Positions 18,556-26,608 of a stretch of 39,617 bases of DNA are shown in pieces (position 1 is the stretch's first letter; each line of letters begins with the position of its first letter). Origin of the DNA: Planctomycetaceae bacterium (GTDB lineage: Bacteria; Planctomycetota; Planctomycetia; Pirellulales; Pirellulaceae); NCBI GenBank assembly GCA_012959465.1, contig DUDC01000045.1, positions 1 through 39,617 on the forward strand. The letters run 5' to 3'. Both the position numbers and the translations under genes were made by a program. Below the pieces are notes generated by a model. It searched no databases. It was not told the origin of the DNA and worked only from the letters and a program-made list of their open reading frames with translations.

Positions 18556-19401
18556 ATGCGGTCGGTTTCCGGAATTCGAATTCTCGCCCTTGCGAGCATT
18601 GCTGGGGCGTTCCTTGTAATCGCTGGTTTCGTCCCCTGCCCCGGCGTCTCGTCGCCAGCGGTCTGGGCTCAACCGGATGGAGATGGCGATCAGCCTCCTG
18701 AGGGTGGCGACAATGACAACGCAGAAGGCGATGAAGAAGGCGCCGGTGAGAAGAAAGAAGAAAAGAAAAAGAAGGATCGAAGCTACCTTCAGTGGATTCA
18801 GGATGCGCTCGGTTGGCAGTACTCAATCGTGTTCCTGCTCATTTCGTTGACCTTCGTGGCTCTGTTGGTCATGAACCTTCTTCACTCAAGACGGGAGAGT
18901 GTCTGCCCGTTGGTCCTAGTTGAGGGCTTCGAGTCGCACCTTGAGCAAGGACAGTTTCAGGAAGCATACGAGTTGGCTAACAACGATGAGTCCTTTCTGG
19001 GGCAAGTTTTATCGGCTGGCCTGGCCAAGGTATCGACCGGCGGTTACCCCCAGGCTCTGGAGGCGATGCAAGAGGTCGGCGAGGAAGAGACGATGAAGCT
19101 CGAACATCGCTTGAGCTACATGGCATTGATTGGAACAATCAGCCCGATGGTGGGATTGTTCGGTACGGTACACGGCATGATCGACTCGTTTACGGTGATT
19201 GCGATTGCCGGGTCTTCACCCGATGCCAGCAAGCTGGCCAATGGTATTTCGACTGCTCTGTTCACGACCCTGGTGGGGCTTTTCATCGCCATTCCAGCGA
19301 TTGTGGCCTTCAATATTCTGAAGAATAAAGTTGCTCGCTTAGTTCTGGAAGTTGGTGTGACCAGTGAAGGCCTGATGAGCCGTTTTCAAAAACAGAGCTA
19401 G
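18556..19401 (+). CDS. MotA/TolQ/ExbB-type proton channel protein
   Basis: A 281-residue member of the ExbB/TolQ family, the pentameric inner-membrane subunit that with ExbD/TolR converts proton-motive force into mechanical work. The start at 18556 has GGAG seven bases upstream; an ATG at 18493 would add a polar extension. It carries an N-terminal signal-like helix (residues 8-28) and then a periplasmic stretch that runs from strongly acidic to strongly basic (40-75). The channel helices lie at about 88-108, 187-210 and 232-255. The motif LIGTISPMVGLFGTVHGMI is diagnostic. The extra exported N-terminal segment is longer than in E. coli ExbB. Two exbD-like genes follow. Confidence 0.9.
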   Translation: MRSVSGIRILALASIAGAFLVIAGFVPCPGVSSPAVWAQPDGDGDQPPEGGDNDNAEGDEEGAGEKKEEKKKKDRSYLQWIQDALGWQYSIVFLLISLTFVALLVMNLLHSRRESVCPLVLVEGFESHLEQGQFQEAYELANNDESFLGQVLSAGLAKVSTGGYPQALEAMQEVGEEETMKLEHRLSYMALIGTISPMVGLFGTVHGMIDSFTVIAIAGSSPDASKLANGISTALFTTLVGLFIAIPAIVAFNILKNKVARLVLEVGVTSEGLMSRFQKQS

Positions 19402-19452
19402 TTGTGTTGACGCGTTGAACTAGTGCACTAGCAACAATGACCTGGAACCGAT

Positions 19453-19893
19453 ATGCGAATGCGGCGAAAAAAGGCGGACAGTTCGATCCACGAAGCGGAT
19501 CTTACGCCGATGATCGACATGACGTTTCAGTTGATCGCCTTCTTTATGGTGTTGATTAACTTCAGCCAAAGCGAGCAGAACGACAAAGTCAAACTTCCGC
19601 TCAGCGACTTGGCAAAACCACCACAAGAAGTGATGGAGTATCCGATCACGATCCATGTGACCAAGGCTGGCATTGCCATCATTGGTGGTCGTGAGGTGCC
19701 CGCAATCGGTTTGAAACCCCTGCTGCAAAACGAAGCTAATGTGCTGAAGTTCATGGACAAGTCGCCCACCGATGCCTCGATCATCATTCGCGGGCATCGA
19801 GAGGCGGCAACTGGCAAGATCCAAGACATCATTAAGGTCTGTCAGGAACAGGGATTCGATCATTTCACGCTGCGAGCGAAAGAGAACCTCTAG
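19453..19893 (+). CDS. ExbD/TolR-type biopolymer transport protein (first copy)
   Basis: A 146-residue ExbD/TolR family protein with one transmembrane helix (about residues 19-38) containing the proton-carrying Asp22 in LTPMIDMTFQLIAFF, followed by a periplasmic domain. It works with the ExbB-like channel encoded 51 bases upstream. It ends eight bases before a second ExbD-like gene. The two copies differ clearly in their periplasmic domains, so they probably form a heteromeric pair rather than being a recent duplication. Confidence 0.9.
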   Translation: MRMRRKKADSSIHEADLTPMIDMTFQLIAFFMVLINFSQSEQNDKVKLPLSDLAKPPQEVMEYPITIHVTKAGIAIIGGREVPAIGLKPLLQNEANVLKFMDKSPTDASIIIRGHREAATGKIQDIIKVCQEQGFDHFTLRAKENL

Positions 19894-19901
19894 GAACCGA
19901 A

Positions 19902-20420
19902 ATGAAGTTTCGACATACCACCAGTAGTGGTGATGACAAGATCGAATTGCAGATGACCCCGATGATTGACATCGTGTTTCAGCTGCTCGTGTTTTTTATC
20001 ATGACTTTCAAGATTGTTGCCCAGGAGGGTGACTTCAATATTCGCATGCCGTTGGCTAGCGAAGGGGGGGCTCCTGACGAATCGCAGATGCCTCCCTACA
20101 AACTCTATCTGACGGCCAACCAAGACGGCACTTTGGAAGTGCCCTTCTTGATGGACGGGCTCACCTTCGACAATTTCAAATCCCTGCAAGAACACCTCAT
20201 TCTCGAAATGGAAGATCCCAATGGTGTGGGCCCTGAGAAATTTCAGGAGGAAGCCGAAGTGGAACTGCATTGCGATTACGGATTGAGGTACGACTTCGTC
20301 ATACAGGCCATTGACGCTGTCCGTGGGAAACTCGATCGGGCGACGGGCCAGACGATTGAAATCGTCCAGAAAATCAAGTTTGCGCCTCCGCCAGACCGTA
20401 GTGGGCAGCTGTTTGAATAG
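19902..20420 (+). CDS. ExbD/TolR-type biopolymer transport protein (second copy)
   Basis: A 172-residue ExbD/TolR family protein. The transmembrane helix (about 22-40) includes Asp23 in LQMTPMIDIVFQLLVFF. Its periplasmic domain is larger and more acidic than that of the first copy, with an insertion around residues 55-115. The start is preceded by TAGGAA. It closes the plus-strand run of two TPR proteins, one ExbB and two ExbDs. No TonB-like protein is encoded next to it, so the partner that transmits force is unknown; the secreted TPR proteins are candidates. Confidence 0.9.
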   Translation: MKFRHTTSSGDDKIELQMTPMIDIVFQLLVFFIMTFKIVAQEGDFNIRMPLASEGGAPDESQMPPYKLYLTANQDGTLEVPFLMDGLTFDNFKSLQEHLILEMEDPNGVGPEKFQEEAEVELHCDYGLRYDFVIQAIDAVRGKLDRATGQTIEIVQKIKFAPPPDRSGQLFE

Positions 20421-20454
20421 GATCTCGCGGGGCAGCTCTTTTGGACAGTCGAAG

Positions 20455-21666
20455 TTACTCCAGTGGTTGCGACTCTTTCGCCAACCTTTCGAGCATCTCT
20501 TCAAGTCGCTCGCGAATAGCCACCATCAGCGGATCCTCCGCAGCTTTGCGTTCTCGTTTCGGGCTCACCTCGATTGCTTCGCCAATTTCGATGATGACTT
20601 TTAGATGACCGTGAACTCGCGCCTTGTCGGTCATGTCTTCTTCAAACCGTTCCACCGTCTCCAGCACTCGATCGACCGTCGGCAAATTGAGGTAGTCCGA
20701 GGGATAACAGGAGATCTGTTGCGCCAAGTAAAGATCTTCCAGCTGACGCCACCGTCGGTCACGTTCCGCCGCGCCCATATCTCCATTGAGCATCTCGGGT
20801 AGCATCTTCATGCGGACGGATTTGATTCGCGGCACGACCGGGCCCGATTTGGCATCGCCAAGCCATTCTTCTTCCAGTGGCGATATTAGATGTTCGATGA
20901 GTCGAGACATGCGATCGCCCGGACTCCCAGGCTGAGGCTCACCAAAATACTGTAGTTCCTTTAGAGTTAGCAGCGCCCGACCGACGGATTCGACACGCCG
21001 CAATAATGGCATTTCGTCTTGGCGTCGCCACGTTAACCGCTGCTCGATGTCACCCAGGACTTCGCTCGCTTGCTGTTGAATGTCGCCGCCGAAGAGATAT
21101 TTGAGACCTACTGGATGCACGACCACTTTCTTGCTTGCATCCTCTCGAGAGCGTCGCTTGGCTGCCGTTCTCGCGATGAACGCAACGCCGTCGAGCAGCG
21201 CATGTAGGCGGTCGTTAGTCCTAGTGACAGCCCCTTCAGGGAAGATCACAAGGGGCCTTTCTGCAGAGGTGAGCATGTCGATGGCCGTGTTAATTGCCTG
21301 GCGGTCCACCCCTTCACGATTAACACTGAATCCGCCCATTTTCCGAATCGCCCAGGCCATAAAACGACCCTGATTGAACAGATGCCAACTCGCCAACGCA
21401 TAGACCGGACAGCGCGTTCTCCGCACAAGCCAGCCCATGACGAGGGGGTCGGCGTTGCGACAGTGATTTGGAGTAATCAGGATCCCGTGTCCGGCATTCA
21501 GCGACTCTGTCAGCCGATCAAGGTGACGGATTTCGTGATCCACCACGCCCTCGACTTTGCGCAGATGACCGGCGAACAACTGGAACTTGGCGATCAACTT
21601 CGGCCACCACGTGCCGCGGTGTGGAGGCACAAACTCATACGGCCGCTCAACGATGATTTTCTGCAT
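20455..21666 (-). CDS. PlsC-family acyltransferase
   Basis: A 403-residue protein with the 1-acyl-glycerol-3-phosphate acyltransferase signature: the HX4D motif as NHCRNAD (His68, Asp73) and the phosphate-binding FPEG at residues 142-145. These enzymes transfer acyl groups to lysophosphatidate or related lipids at the membrane. It is longer than typical PlsC (about 240) because of a 200-residue C-terminal extension of charged helices with no recognised domain. The ATG at 21666 lies two bases after the galE stop; an upstream in-frame start would overlap galE and is not preferred. Pairing with an epimerase suggests glycolipid or envelope synthesis. Confidence 0.82.
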   Translation of the reverse strand: MQKIIVERPYEFVPPHRGTWWPKLIAKFQLFAGHLRKVEGVVDHEIRHLDRLTESLNAGHGILITPNHCRNADPLVMGWLVRRTRCPVYALASWHLFNQGRFMAWAIRKMGGFSVNREGVDRQAINTAIDMLTSAERPLVIFPEGAVTRTNDRLHALLDGVAFIARTAAKRRSREDASKKVVVHPVGLKYLFGGDIQQQASEVLGDIEQRLTWRRQDEMPLLRRVESVGRALLTLKELQYFGEPQPGSPGDRMSRLIEHLISPLEEEWLGDAKSGPVVPRIKSVRMKMLPEMLNGDMGAAERDRRWRQLEDLYLAQQISCYPSDYLNLPTVDRVLETVERFEEDMTDKARVHGHLKVIIEIGEAIEVSPKRERKAAEDPLMVAIRERLEEMLERLAKESQPLE

Positions 21667-21668
21667 TA

Positions 21669-22649
21669 CTATTGGTAACCGTTGGGGTGAGATTGGTGCC
21701 ATGCCCAGGCGGTTCGAATGACCTCTTCAATGTCGGTGTACTCCGGTTCCCATCCCAGGACTTCGCGCGCCAAATTCGCATCGGCAATTAATTCTGGCGG
21801 ATCGCCGGCGCGACGAGCAACGACTTCACAGGGAATCGGATGTCCTGTGACACGCCGACACGCCTCAACGATTTCTTGAACGCTCTGTCCACGGCCAGTA
21901 CCTAAATTGACTTTTATCGCCGTGCCATCGGAGAGTTGTTCGAGAGCCAGTAGGTGAGCCGAAGCCAAGTCGAGCACGTGGACGTAGTCGCGAATACAAG
22001 TGCCATCTGGTGTCGGGTAGTCGTCGCCAAACATGTAAATCTTCTCTCGCTGTCCCAACGCGACTTGCAGCACCAACGGGATAAGATGAGATTCCGGCGT
22101 GTGATCTTCGCCGATCGATCCGTCCTTTGCGGCGCCGGCCGCATTAAAGTATCGCAATGCCGCGTAGCCCCAGCCGTAGGCGTGAGCAAAGTCCTCCAAC
22201 AGTTTCTCAAAAACGAATTTGCTGAACCCATAGGGATTGATGGGACGCTGATCTTCAGTCTCGTCGATGGGGATCCTGTTGGGAATCCCGTAGGTCGCTG
22301 TTGTACTTGAGAAGACAATTCGCTTTACGTCGGCGCGGCGCATCGCGTTGGCCAGCGATATTCCACCTGCCACGTTGTTGTTGTAATAGATGGAAGGATC
22401 CTCCACCGACTCACCGACCAGCGCAAATGCGGCAAAGTGCATGACCGCGTTGATTTTGTAGGTGCGGAGCACTTCGGTCAAATGATCGGTATCGTGAAGA
22501 TCGCCTTCTACGAGCCGCCCGTCCGGCACGGCTTGCCGGTGCCCTTTGCCTAAATTGTCGTAGGCCCAAGCTTCGTGGCCGGCTGCAAGGACTTGCTGCA
22601 GTGTGTGAGAGCCAATGTACCCCGCTCCACCGGTGACTAGGAGTTTCAT
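21669..22649 (-). CDS. galE: UDP-glucose 4-epimerase
   Basis: A 326-residue short-chain dehydrogenase/reductase that interconverts UDP-glucose and UDP-galactose using tightly bound NAD. The NAD loop TGGAGYIGS is at residues 6-14, and the catalytic Tyr140 and Lys144 are in NPYGFSK. The FSSTTATYG strand supplies the catalytic Ser/Thr. The length is typical (about 330-340). ATG at 22649 places the Rossmann strand right at the N-terminus; a TTG at 22667 would add six residues. It is translationally coupled to the acyltransferase downstream, an uncommon partner that hints at sugar supply for a lipid-linked product. Confidence 0.93.
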   Translation of the reverse strand: MKLLVTGGAGYIGSHTLQQVLAAGHEAWAYDNLGKGHRQAVPDGRLVEGDLHDTDHLTEVLRTYKINAVMHFAAFALVGESVEDPSIYYNNNVAGGISLANAMRRADVKRIVFSSTTATYGIPNRIPIDETEDQRPINPYGFSKFVFEKLLEDFAHAYGWGYAALRYFNAAGAAKDGSIGEDHTPESHLIPLVLQVALGQREKIYMFGDDYPTPDGTCIRDYVHVLDLASAHLLALEQLSDGTAIKVNLGTGRGQSVQEIVEACRRVTGHPIPCEVVARRAGDPPELIADANLAREVLGWEPEYTDIEEVIRTAWAWHQSHPNGYQ

Positions 22650-22959
22650 AGTTTTTCCGTTGGTCAATCGTTATTGTGATGCCCTTGCTGCCTCCGCGAG
22701 TGAGCGGTCCCGGCCGACGATGAAGGTCGGTACGACGAACGTCAGTTGCGAATTGAGGGGAAGATTGCGCCGCAAGCATTGATGATATTCTCGAAGTCGA
22801 TTTCCTGATTGCAACCCAATCGTCGGTGTCAGTTTGTGACGATTATTGCTGTTGTACTCGGTGGTTGCCGCCAGCTCCGACTCATGTTCTAAAGCAATAT
22901 ATGCCGAAAAACACTCTGATCACCCAACAAATCAGCTGACCAGTAGAGGTAGACCAGCG

Positions 22960-23901
22960 ATGGGCAAACGCCGACGTAAATGGCAATCTGCACGCCCGCT
23001 GGAATCACCATCGGCGAAAGCAAGTCAGTGGTGTGACTCGTTTGTTGATTATCTCCGCAGCGAATGTCACTTGGCCGAAAATACGGTGGCGGCCTACCGC
23101 CGCGACATGGCGCGTTTTCAAGAGTGGCTTGCCGATCGATCGATTGGCAAGATGGAGATTGCTGAACTCTCGCAATACGTCAACTGGCTTCACGAGGCAG
23201 GCTTGGCCCCTTCATCCGTCGCTCGCCATATCGTGGCACTGCGGATGTTCTACAAGTATTTGCAGTTGGAGGGAGTTCTGGAGAAAAACATCGCGCTGTT
23301 ATTGGGGAGTCAAAAACTCTGGGAACGCGTGCCAGAGGTGCTCTCGCCAGGTATGGTCGAGTCCTTTTTGATTGCTCCTCGCTCGTCGGATTCTTACCCT
23401 TTTCGCGACCGCGCGTTGCTTGAACTTCTCTACGCGACAGGTTGCCGCGCGACGGAGTTGTCGAGTCTCACCTTGCCCGACATGCACCTCGCCGAACGAT
23501 ACTGCCGATGCCATGGGAAGGGCGACAAACAGCGAATCACGCCTCTTGGCCGCCGTGCTGTAGAGGCAGTGGAGGAGTACCTCGCCCGAGAACGGCCTCG
23601 GTTGTCGGACGTCGGTGATTCGCCGCCATGGGTTCTCCTGTCACGTAGTGGCCGACGGCTGCGGCGGGAGGCGATCTGGGAATTGGTGAAAAAGTACGCA
23701 CTGCGAGCAGGCATTCCAGGCGACATTAGTCCTCACACGTTGCGTCATAGTTTCGCTACTCATCTATTAGCCGGGGGGGCCGATTTGCGGCAAGTGCAAG
23801 AGATGTTAGGCCACGCCAGCATCGCTACAACGCAAATCTATACTCACGTTGACGGCTCTCGTCTCAAGAGAATCCACTCGAAATTCCATCCGAGAGCGTA
23901 G
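22960..23901 (+). CDS. Tyrosine recombinase XerC/XerD
   Basis: A 313-residue site-specific recombinase of the size and layout of XerC/XerD, which resolve chromosome dimers at dif. The N-terminal SAM-like domain covers about residues 20-110. The catalytic set is complete: Arg163 in ATGCRATEL, Lys187 in HGKGDK, His259 and Arg262 in SPHTLRHSF, His285 in LGHAS, and nucleophile Tyr294 in TQIYTHV. The ATG at 22960 has AGAGGT upstream; a longer frame from 22846 would add 38 unrelated residues. No mobile-element neighbours or attachment sites are seen, so a housekeeping role is more likely than an integrase. XerC versus XerD cannot be decided here. Confidence 0.9.
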   Translation: MGKRRRKWQSARPLESPSAKASQWCDSFVDYLRSECHLAENTVAAYRRDMARFQEWLADRSIGKMEIAELSQYVNWLHEAGLAPSSVARHIVALRMFYKYLQLEGVLEKNIALLLGSQKLWERVPEVLSPGMVESFLIAPRSSDSYPFRDRALLELLYATGCRATELSSLTLPDMHLAERYCRCHGKGDKQRITPLGRRAVEAVEEYLARERPRLSDVGDSPPWVLLSRSGRRLRREAIWELVKKYALRAGIPGDISPHTLRHSFATHLLAGGADLRQVQEMLGHASIATTQIYTHVDGSRLKRIHSKFHPRA

Positions 23902-24300
23902 AAATACGTGCTCGATGTGCTGCGTCCCTACGCCCCACGGATCTTCCCATTCGTGTCCGACGAAAAGTTCCGTACCGGTTATCCGTCTTGTAACCGTTGT
24001 TGTGACCATCTTCCTTTCAATAACCTAACCTTCAGATGTCTGTGATGTGAACGGCTCCTCGACGGCGTGGAGATCGGTTTTCCTGGCATCAAACCTCGCC
24101 CGCGGGGCTTAGCGGATCGAGGCGGCCAAACAAGACCGGTGGCAACATCGGTAAGTTGGTGAGCAAGGAAATTGTGACCATTAGACGCGATGAACCGTCC
24201 CCAGAGCCCTATGACGTCGCCGTCCAAAAGCCCGACGATTTAGCACTGCACAGCGGTCCCCATGGTTGAGTGATCGATCGCATTCGCGTCTTGTTATCCT
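23902..24300. other. Convergent intergenic region
   Basis: This 399-base stretch lies between the recombinase (plus) and a secreted protein gene (minus), whose ends converge. A weak inverted repeat (CGGTTA at 23976-23981, TAACCG at 23991-23996, nine-base loop) and a CCCGCGGG palindrome near 24099-24106 are visible. Neither is followed by a T-run, so no terminator is called. Open frames on either strand lack plausible starts or protein-like composition. Confidence 0.4.
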
Positions 24301-25110
24301 TCACCGGAAGAATACGCCTTGGTTTCGTGACAAATAGACGTCGGTTGCGTCGGTAAAGTTTCGGTCCCCGGGATCAAACTCGAATGTCTGTTCGGGCAGC
24401 AACGGATTGGCTGTAATCGAGAAATAGTCGACGACGAGCATCCGTTTCATCGGCTTTTCCGATTTGCGATACCATTCGACCCGGAACGGAAACAAGTCAA
24501 ACTCACCGTCGCGGGCCAGCACAACACGCACAAGGTTGGGCAGCTTGACTGATTTGAATGCCCTCTTCAACTCGCCATCGATAATCCAGACATTATCGTC
24601 TGCCAGTCGACTCGGTTCGGCGCTTATCCACCGGTACTGCTCGTCAAGTGATTCGAGAAACCCTGGAACTCCCCCAGTCTTACTGTTTGGCCTTGGATTC
24701 CCATTTGCCGTTTTGGCTCTCTCCGACCGTATTTTTCGCAGATTGACTCGCGACAGCTGAGTTGGGGTCGTGTCCCCACTCACCTCCACCCACAACGAGT
24801 CTCCGTTGCAAACTTCGTGTCGTGCAGTTGTTTCGGTGCCCACACGTAGCTTCCAGTCCAACTGCCATTGCAGTTGTCCATCCCTTCCCTTTTGGAGATA
24901 GGAGCCGGTCCCGACGATCTCATGGCCGAATAGGTGACCCTCATAACGGGTTTTCGCTCGCAGTGAGTCGTAGGTCGTCAGACGATCGATTGCTTGGGCG
25001 AGCAATTTGGTCGGATCTTGGTCTCGAGGGTCCTGAGCGGCCGCAAACATCGCGCATATCCCCACCACGGTGGCAAAATAGGCGATCGCATTGGGCAATT
25101 TGTGGTTCAT
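24301..25110 (-). CDS. Secreted protein, possibly LolA-like fold
   Basis: A 269-residue protein from the ATG at 25110, which places a signal peptide (MNHKLPNAIAYFATVVGIC, then AMFAAAQ) at the N-terminus; a longer frame to 25227 would bury it. The mature part is beta-rich with alternating strands (TRYEGHLFGHEIVGTGSY, LQWQLDWKLRVGTET), as in LolA/LolB-like lipid-binding sheets, but this is a resemblance in pattern only. The C-terminal segment (VVDYFSITANPLLPEQTFEF) fits the end of such folds. Planctomycetes encode many exported proteins of this style without assigned roles. It is divergent from the surface-protein genes at 25.4 kb. Confidence 0.6.
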   Translation of the reverse strand: MNHKLPNAIAYFATVVGICAMFAAAQDPRDQDPTKLLAQAIDRLTTYDSLRAKTRYEGHLFGHEIVGTGSYLQKGRDGQLQWQLDWKLRVGTETTARHEVCNGDSLWVEVSGDTTPTQLSRVNLRKIRSERAKTANGNPRPNSKTGGVPGFLESLDEQYRWISAEPSRLADDNVWIIDGELKRAFKSVKLPNLVRVVLARDGEFDLFPFRVEWYRKSEKPMKRMLVVDYFSITANPLLPEQTFEFDPGDRNFTDATDVYLSRNQGVFFR

Positions 25111-25428
25111 CGCACGGTTGTGATGGTTTTTCCAAAGATTCTCGATGTAGCAGGCCGAACATATGGCAAAGAGACACTTCTCCTGCCCTACGGGCGCGTC
25201 GATGGACTTGACCTCAGACGTTGCCAATGGTTGGGAGGCGGTGCCCCGTTAGTGATTGGCTGACCGATGGTTCGGCATTCTAGGTGCCGGGTCGCAGGCG
25301 GTCTAGTTCAATCACCGAGGGACATTTGCATTCAATTCACACAAAAAAGACAACCCGGACCCACCGCAAGCACGTTGGAACCTTCAAGCCGACGCTTAGC
25401 GGTACGCCGTACCTCGTAGGGGGAAATC
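25111..25428. other. Divergent promoter region between secreted-protein genes
   Basis: A 318-base spacer that must hold promoters for the secreted protein on the minus strand and the lipoprotein on the plus strand. No confident promoter boxes were found. A small perfect hairpin (GGTAC-GCC-GTACC, 25401-25413) sits just before the strong GGGGGAA ribosome-binding site of the lipoprotein gene and could affect its translation. Confidence 0.35.
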
Positions 25429-26475
25429 ATGAAGATTCGCCTGCCGCAATGGATTATGTTATTCGCCGCGGCGTTGCTGACGATCGGCTGCGCCTCGCCG
25501 GTAGGGCACAACCTGCCACCCGCACAACGGTTAATGGAACCGGGCCCCGGCGTTGGTGGACCCGGACCGGGAGTGATTCCGCCGGTACCGATGCCGCAGA
25601 TGATTCCCATGGCCGGGCCCGTGCCGACCGTTCAGTTCCTATTCCAGGGGCCGGTGTCGATGCAGGCAAATTGGGATGTGACCGGACTCGGTAGGTTTGA
25701 CTCGGATCCGCTCATTCTTCCTGGCCGTGTCAGTTTTCCTCAGGGCCAGATGTTCCGACTCAAGTTGACCAACATTCCGTTGGAGAACCGCGAGGGCATG
25801 GAACTGTACCCAACCATCGAAGTCGCCTCCGTCACTCCACGAACGGCAGCGTTCCTGGAACACAACGCGGTGCCGATTCAGTTCACACCCGATGACTTTG
25901 AACAAGTTGCCGCAGGAAATTTCGTCACCAAGGCAATCTATCTTCCCAACCCAGAGTATCAACTGCCGAGTGTCGCCGGTGTCGACACGATCATTTCGAC
26001 TCGTCTTGACCAGGGTGTCAATCCGATCGTCGAGGCCGACCGTCGCGGTTCGATTCTGGCGGTCATTCGAGTTGGCAACAAAGTTCTGGAACCCGTGACC
26101 AACGGTGCTGCCGTCGCTCAAATGGGCTTTCCCACCGCAATGGTTGGAAATAACTTCTACCATGCGATGGGCAGCGGCGTGAACCCATATTTGGCTCCAC
26201 AATACGGGATGCCTCGGAGTGGGACGCCGATCGGTTTGGTTGGTCCGCCTCACATTCCGTTCGGAGGGCCAGCGACTCTAACTACCCATAGTATGACCAA
26301 CCGAACGTTTCACAACATCCCGCAGGGGAGCCCCACGTTCAACGTGCAACTGCGTATGAAGCCCGGATACTCCTATCCAACCCCACCAAACCGAGTGCGG
26401 ATCCGGGAGCAGAGTTACCATCCGACGCTGCCCTTCGGCGACCGACGAGGAACGCAAACGATCAGCGGTCGCTAG
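25429..26475 (+). CDS. Predicted surface lipoprotein, first member of a paralogous pair
   Basis: A 348-residue exported protein with a lipobox ending at Cys21 (LLTIGC), so it is probably lipid-anchored. A Gly/Pro-rich linker covers about residues 35-70. The central domain (about 100-230) contains FRLKLTNI, then ELYPTIEV, TKAIYLP and GSILAVIRVG. The same order of motifs occurs in the protein encoded next at 26.6 kb. The C-terminal quarter is Pro/Gly/Met-rich and probably disordered. No known family was recognised. The ATG has a strong GGGGGAA site. A role in the cell envelope is inferred from the export signal and neighbours only. Confidence 0.72.
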   Translation: MKIRLPQWIMLFAAALLTIGCASPVGHNLPPAQRLMEPGPGVGGPGPGVIPPVPMPQMIPMAGPVPTVQFLFQGPVSMQANWDVTGLGRFDSDPLILPGRVSFPQGQMFRLKLTNIPLENREGMELYPTIEVASVTPRTAAFLEHNAVPIQFTPDDFEQVAAGNFVTKAIYLPNPEYQLPSVAGVDTIISTRLDQGVNPIVEADRRGSILAVIRVGNKVLEPVTNGAAVAQMGFPTAMVGNNFYHAMGSGVNPYLAPQYGMPRSGTPIGLVGPPHIPFGGPATLTTHSMTNRTFHNIPQGSPTFNVQLRMKPGYSYPTPPNRVRIREQSYHPTLPFGDRRGTQTISGR

Positions 26476-26530
26476 TCCGCCTTCATTTTCCGGGCCGGTT
26501 AAGGCCGGCAAGTCGCTGAATCAGACAGGA

Positions 26531-26562
26531 GCGGGTGGACCCGAGAGGGCCACCCGCTTTTT
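26531..26562 (+). terminator. Rho-independent terminator after the lipoprotein gene
   Basis: An eight-base perfect stem (GCGGGTGG at 26531-26538, CCACCCGC at 26550-26557) with an 11-base loop that can pair further inside, directly followed by five T residues. It starts 56 bases after the stop at 26475 and stands before the paralogous second gene, so most transcripts of the first gene should end here. Confidence 0.85.
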
Positions 26563-26608
26563 CCAAATCTCCGCTGTTCTCCATTCACTCCTGTTGAGAG
26601 TCTCCGCC

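Noticed and set aside
19890..20504. A 204-codon frame on the minus strand opposite the second exbD
   Set aside because: The opposite strand encodes an unmistakable ExbD with the proton-carrying Asp motif; this is its shadow.
22846..23901. The tyrosine recombinase as a phage or integron integrase
   Set aside because: Length and layout match XerC/XerD, and no att sites, cassette repeats, tRNA or phage genes are nearby.
25639..26253. A 204-codon frame on the minus strand opposite the first paralogous lipoprotein
   Set aside because: Antisense to a gene with signal peptide, lipobox and a conserved paralogue; the translation is rich in Arg/His/Asn without domains.
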